Assembly: GCA_023458215.1 (NCBI GenBank)
Contig: JAEXAJ010000152.1
Location: 1-51,669 of the forward strand
From: Bacteroidota bacterium
Lineage (GTDB): Bacteria > Bacteroidota > Bacteroidia > Bacteroidales > Bacteroidaceae
Length of the DNA: 51,669 bases
Direction: 5' to 3'
Under the pieces are notes generated by a model that saw nothing but the letters and a program-made list of their open reading frames with translations, did not search any database and was not told where the DNA came from. Positions 49,085 to 51,669 of this stretch are shown in pieces; within the stretch, counting starts at the first letter, position 1; the number at the start of each line of letters is the position of its first letter. Made by a program: the position numbers and the translations under genes.

Positions 49085-50338
49085 TTATTCATAAATTGCA
49101 TGATCTTTGGGGAAGTCCTCGCCACCCCATGCTTTCTTCGAGGTCCATGGCTGCGGCGCATCCGTCCAAAAAGGATGATCAACCGGAAGTCCTAAAGGCA
49201 AAAAAGCCAGCGAGGCCATATAAAGGCTGCCGTTATTAGTGTACCAATCGGATATATTAGGTTGTGAACCGTTGAAACCCAATGTCAGAAAACCTTTCTC
49301 ATTGAAATTGCGATTATCACCGAACATACGTTTGATAACTGCCGACATAGCTGAACGAACTTGTCCGTTAGGCAATTCCTTTGGCAGCCATTCACGCCAT
49401 GCTAGCAATGCCAATGGTTGAAGCGTACCTGTGCGGTAGGTTATGGAACGTCCAAATACGGGAAAAGCACCTTCGGGAGAGATAAACCGCTCCAAAATCA
49501 TACCGAAACGTTGCATGCGTTTCACAGCCTTGGAAAAATCGCCGCCGCTTACATTCCATACCTTATTCTTGCCGGCATTGGTCATCACCTCAAGGCACTC
49601 CACATACATCGGATGCAGCACGAAACTGTTGTAATAGTCGAAAGCAAAACCAGGCCCATCACTGTACCATCCATCACCTACATACCACTCATCGACCTTA
49701 CGCAATGCCGATGTGATACGGTAATTGTCAGCTTGAGCTCCTGCTTTTCGGAGGAAGCACTCCACGGTAGAAGAGAACAACAACCAGTTGGTATAGGGAG
49801 GATCTACCCGGCGGAGTTGTGAAAATTCAGTAATATAACGTTGTTTGGTTGTGTCATCGAGAGGCATCCAGAGAGCATCGAATCCACGCAGGAAGCTCTC
49901 AGCTACATAGGCAGCATCAACTAGCGGCTGACCTTCTTTACGCCATAGCAGATAATCTTTACTTTCGGGATCGACCGCTTGTGCATAACTCTTCAGTGCC
50001 CATTCGCGAAGTTGAAAGCGCTTTTTTCCCTCCTCAGTATCGTCATCGGGTAGGGATAGCCAAGGAGCCAGACCGGACATCAATCGTCCGAAACATTCCA
50101 TATAGGTCACCCGCTTGTCGCGCCCGTCCCATGTGGGGCTTAGTTCGACCTGCATATTCTCTTGTAGCTTTCCTTCACTCATATTACTGAGCACGGGTGC
50201 AGCCATCTGATAAAGGACACTTGTCCATAACTCACGATCGGAAACTTCTTTCTCTATTTTTTTCTTGGCTGATACTACTTGAGCGGGTACCAACAAGGCT
50301 ACTATAATGAGCAGCCAAATATATTTTTTAGTTTTCAT
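49085..50338 (-). CDS. DUF2264 protein, GH154-like probable beta-glucuronidase (PUL2)
   Basis: 417 residues from ATG 50338, which gives a signal peptide (YIWLLIIVALLVPAQVVSAK) and sits behind a -7 box. The (alpha/alpha)-barrel DUF2264 family is shown by YMECFGRLMSGLAPWLSLPD, NWLLFSSTVECFLRKAG, VGDGWYSDGPGFAFDYYNSF and PVFGRSITYRTGTLQPLALL. To my recollection characterised members form GH154 and act on glucuronic acid at arabinogalactan side-chain ends. In this locus it would work after the rhamnose cap is taken off by the BNR_4 enzyme. The gene is 22 bp upstream of the BNR_4 gene, so they share a transcript. Confidence 0.78.
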   Translation of the reverse strand: MKTKKYIWLLIIVALLVPAQVVSAKKKIEKEVSDRELWTSVLYQMAAPVLSNMSEGKLQENMQVELSPTWDGRDKRVTYMECFGRLMSGLAPWLSLPDDDTEEGKKRFQLREWALKSYAQAVDPESKDYLLWRKEGQPLVDAAYVAESFLRGFDALWMPLDDTTKQRYITEFSQLRRVDPPYTNWLLFSSTVECFLRKAGAQADNYRITSALRKVDEWYVGDGWYSDGPGFAFDYYNSFVLHPMYVECLEVMTNAGKNKVWNVSGGDFSKAVKRMQRFGMILERFISPEGAFPVFGRSITYRTGTLQPLALLAWREWLPKELPNGQVRSAMSAVIKRMFGDNRNFNEKGFLTLGFNGSQPNISDWYTNNGSLYMASLAFLPLGLPVDHPFWTDAPQPWTSKKAWGGEDFPKDHAIYE

Positions 50339-50362
50339 GATATTAGTTATTTTTTGTTGTTG

Positions 50363-50370
50363 CAAATATA
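50363..50370 (-). promoter_or_regulatory. -7 box TATATTTG for the DUF2264-BNR_4-GH105 transcript
   Basis: TATATTTG read leftward fits TAnnTTTG and predicts a leader of about 18 nt before ATG 50338. A TTTG at 50400-50397 is 26 bp away, too far for a standard -33 box. It suggests a start separate from the GH43 gene upstream. Confidence 0.5.
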
Positions 50371-50426
50371 CCCAATCCATGTTTATTAAAAGGGTACAAA
50401 TGATTCAAAAAAGGAGTAAATATCTG

Positions 50427-51539
50427 TCAATCCATGTATAAATAGGGTGTTCCATCTTCATCAAACTGAATAGGCAACCACAAATAGCCAGAATACATCA
50501 GACTTTTAGGCTTCCAGATATCGGCCATAAAAAGATACTTATCATCCGGAAGTTCCAAAATATAGGTACTTTGCGAACCAAAAGCTTTTTCACTTCCTGT
50601 CCCTCGGCAAGGATTGGTATGTTGCGTCCACGGCCCCCAGATAGAAGAGGCAGAAAATAGACGTGCAGCATTTGGATTCCATCCGGTACAGCCGGAGGTT
50701 ATCATCCAGTATACCTCGCCTTTCTTAAAGATGGCAGGTGCTTCATTGTGTCCACCGGGAAAGATTCGGATATACTTTCCTGAATGATCTATATAATCGT
50801 CAGTCAACTCAGCTATTTGTAATGTCAGATTTTCTTCTGAAGAATAAATATGATAAGCTTTGCCATCGTCATCAACAAATAAGGTCATATCACGAGACAT
50901 TTGCCCACCCGGCAAATCGCGTTTCACAAACATTCCTTGTTCTATAGCCTTGCGCCACTCCGGAGTCCACCATTCTTTATATTTATCATATTCCCAAACC
51001 ATACTACGTTCTGCTTCTGACATATTCTGAGGATATTCCCCAGGATTAACGCGCCCTGACCTTATAAAAGAATACGGCCCTTCCACCTTATCACTAACCG
51101 CAACTGCCGCATATGCCGGACCATATCCCTTGCCTTTCAGTTCCAAATGAAACCACATGACGAATTTGCCTGTCTTCTTATTGTATATCACTTTGGGACG
51201 CTCCATAATACATCCCCGCTCTATATCCGAACCTTTATCTTCTGAGACTGCCAAAGCCACACTTTCATATTTCCAGTTTTTCAAATCTTCGGAAGAATAA
51301 CAAGTCACCCCTACCTGTGTAGAGAAGCCCTTGTCAGGGCGATGCTCACCGAACCAGTAGTATTTATTATTATAAGGAAGTATACCACCGCCATGCGCAT
51401 TAATATAGTTACCCGAATTATCTTTCCAATCATTCTTTATATAACCGATCCCATTGTCGTTTTTCAATTGTTGTGCTCTGCATGAAAAAGTTCCCAAACA
51501 GACAGCCAAACTCAGCAAAGCCCAAAATTTTGTATTCAT
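50427..51539 (-). CDS. GH43 subfamily 24-like exo-beta-1,3-galactanase (PUL2)
   Basis: 370 residues from ATG 51539 (MNTKFWALLSLAVCLGTFSC), preferred to a longer frame because it yields the signal peptide. It is a close paralogue of the enzyme at 5755-6900: long stretches such as SRDMTLFVDDDGKAYHIYSS and ELTDDYIDHSGKYIRIFPGG are nearly identical. It keeps INAHGGGILPY in place of the usual Asp base, MERPKVIYN, HNEAPAIF with the likely acid Glu, TSGCTGWNPNAA, and GSQSTYIL with the Gln thought to act as base. It should strip galactose from beta-1,3-galactan. An 88-bp gap separates it from the DUF2264 gene, which has its own promoter box. Two such paralogues at opposite ends of the window suggest duplication of a PUL gene. 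Confidence 0.87.
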   Translation of the reverse strand: MNTKFWALLSLAVCLGTFSCRAQQLKNDNGIGYIKNDWKDNSGNYINAHGGGILPYNNKYYWFGEHRPDKGFSTQVGVTCYSSEDLKNWKYESVALAVSEDKGSDIERGCIMERPKVIYNKKTGKFVMWFHLELKGKGYGPAYAAVAVSDKVEGPYSFIRSGRVNPGEYPQNMSEAERSMVWEYDKYKEWWTPEWRKAIEQGMFVKRDLPGGQMSRDMTLFVDDDGKAYHIYSSEENLTLQIAELTDDYIDHSGKYIRIFPGGHNEAPAIFKKGEVYWMITSGCTGWNPNAARLFSASSIWGPWTQHTNPCRGTGSEKAFGSQSTYILELPDDKYLFMADIWKPKSLMYSGYLWLPIQFDEDGTPYLYMD

Positions 51540-51586
51540 ACCCAATTCATTATAAATTAATAACAACTTGACATTCCTAACAGCAA

Positions 51587-51629
51587 GGAAGCGAGGCTAT
51601 GCCTCAAGCGATAAGGCCGCCCCGCTTCC
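51587..51629. repeat. GC-rich hairpin at the right edge
   Basis: GGAAGCG (51587-51593) pairs with CGCTTCC (51623-51629), and an inner GAGGC/GCCTC stem (51593-51597 with 51601-51605) lies inside. It may be the terminator of a gene beyond the window or part of the leader of the GH43 gene. No T run follows leftward. The last 40 bases show no recognisable gene. Confidence 0.4.
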
Positions 51630-51669
51630 ACTATAAAGTAATACCCATTGAATATTTGCAATTACCTCT

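Noticed and set aside
51587..51629. Riboswitch at the right edge
   Set aside because: The nested GC-rich stems match no aptamer I can recognise and the context is cut off by the window end.

Overview
The window comes from a gut-type Bacteroides or a close relative in the Bacteroidales. It carries two SusC/SusD pairs, two hybrid two-component regulators (HTCS) that join sensor propeller, kinase, receiver and AraC output in one chain, many secreted glycosidases, A-rich ribosome-binding regions and promoters of the Bacteroidetes type (-7 TAnnTTTG). No rRNA, tRNA or CRISPR array was seen. Species cannot be named from the sequence alone.

Left part (1-19115). After the first codons of a leftward gene (possibly an EF-G paralogue) come two rightward genes, each with its own hairpin terminator. 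One is a peptidase C26-M19 fusion (262-2031). The other is a GH43_24-like/GH35 fusion (2179-5493). Leftward follows a compact polysaccharide utilization locus, PUL1: metzincin-motif lipoprotein (19115-17043), HTCS1 (16916-12783), SusC1 (12343-9068), SusD1 (9048-6997), a hairpin terminator, then a GH43_24-like enzyme (6900-5755).

Middle part (19116-23928) is an island of non-PUL genes. It holds a Cys-rich DUF6078-like protein, a VirE/BT4734-type primase-helicase-like protein bracketed by a split inverted repeat, and an AAA/DUF4143 ATPase whose promoter overlaps one of three 34-bp-spaced repeats.

Right part (23929-51539) is a large leftward locus, PUL2. In transcription order it encodes GH43_24-like, DUF2264 (GH154-like), a BNR_4 propeller (GH145/PL-like), GH105, tandem GH43, GH97, two GH51, a GH2 beta-galactosidase, HTCS2, SusC2, SusD2 and a right-handed beta-helix lipoprotein. 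The enzyme set (exo-beta-1,3-galactanase-like, beta-galactosidases, arabinofuranosidases, a GH97 of the retaining galactosidase type, and enzymes fitting rhamnose-glucuronate caps) best matches type II arabinogalactan / arabinogalactan-protein side chains. A pectic rhamnogalacturonan or mixed substrate remains possible. HTCS1 and HTCS2 would each sense an oligosaccharide in the periplasm and switch on their susCD operon.

The least explained structure is a set of three intergenic arrays of unrelated sequence that all keep an exact 22-bp period: 12557-12710 (7 units, two sequence types in one register), 19932-20041 (5 units, each a dyad) and 42409-42496 (4 units). The second candidate is the VirE-like gene with its inverted repeats and repeated CTATCACG boxes, which looks like a small self-contained unit.
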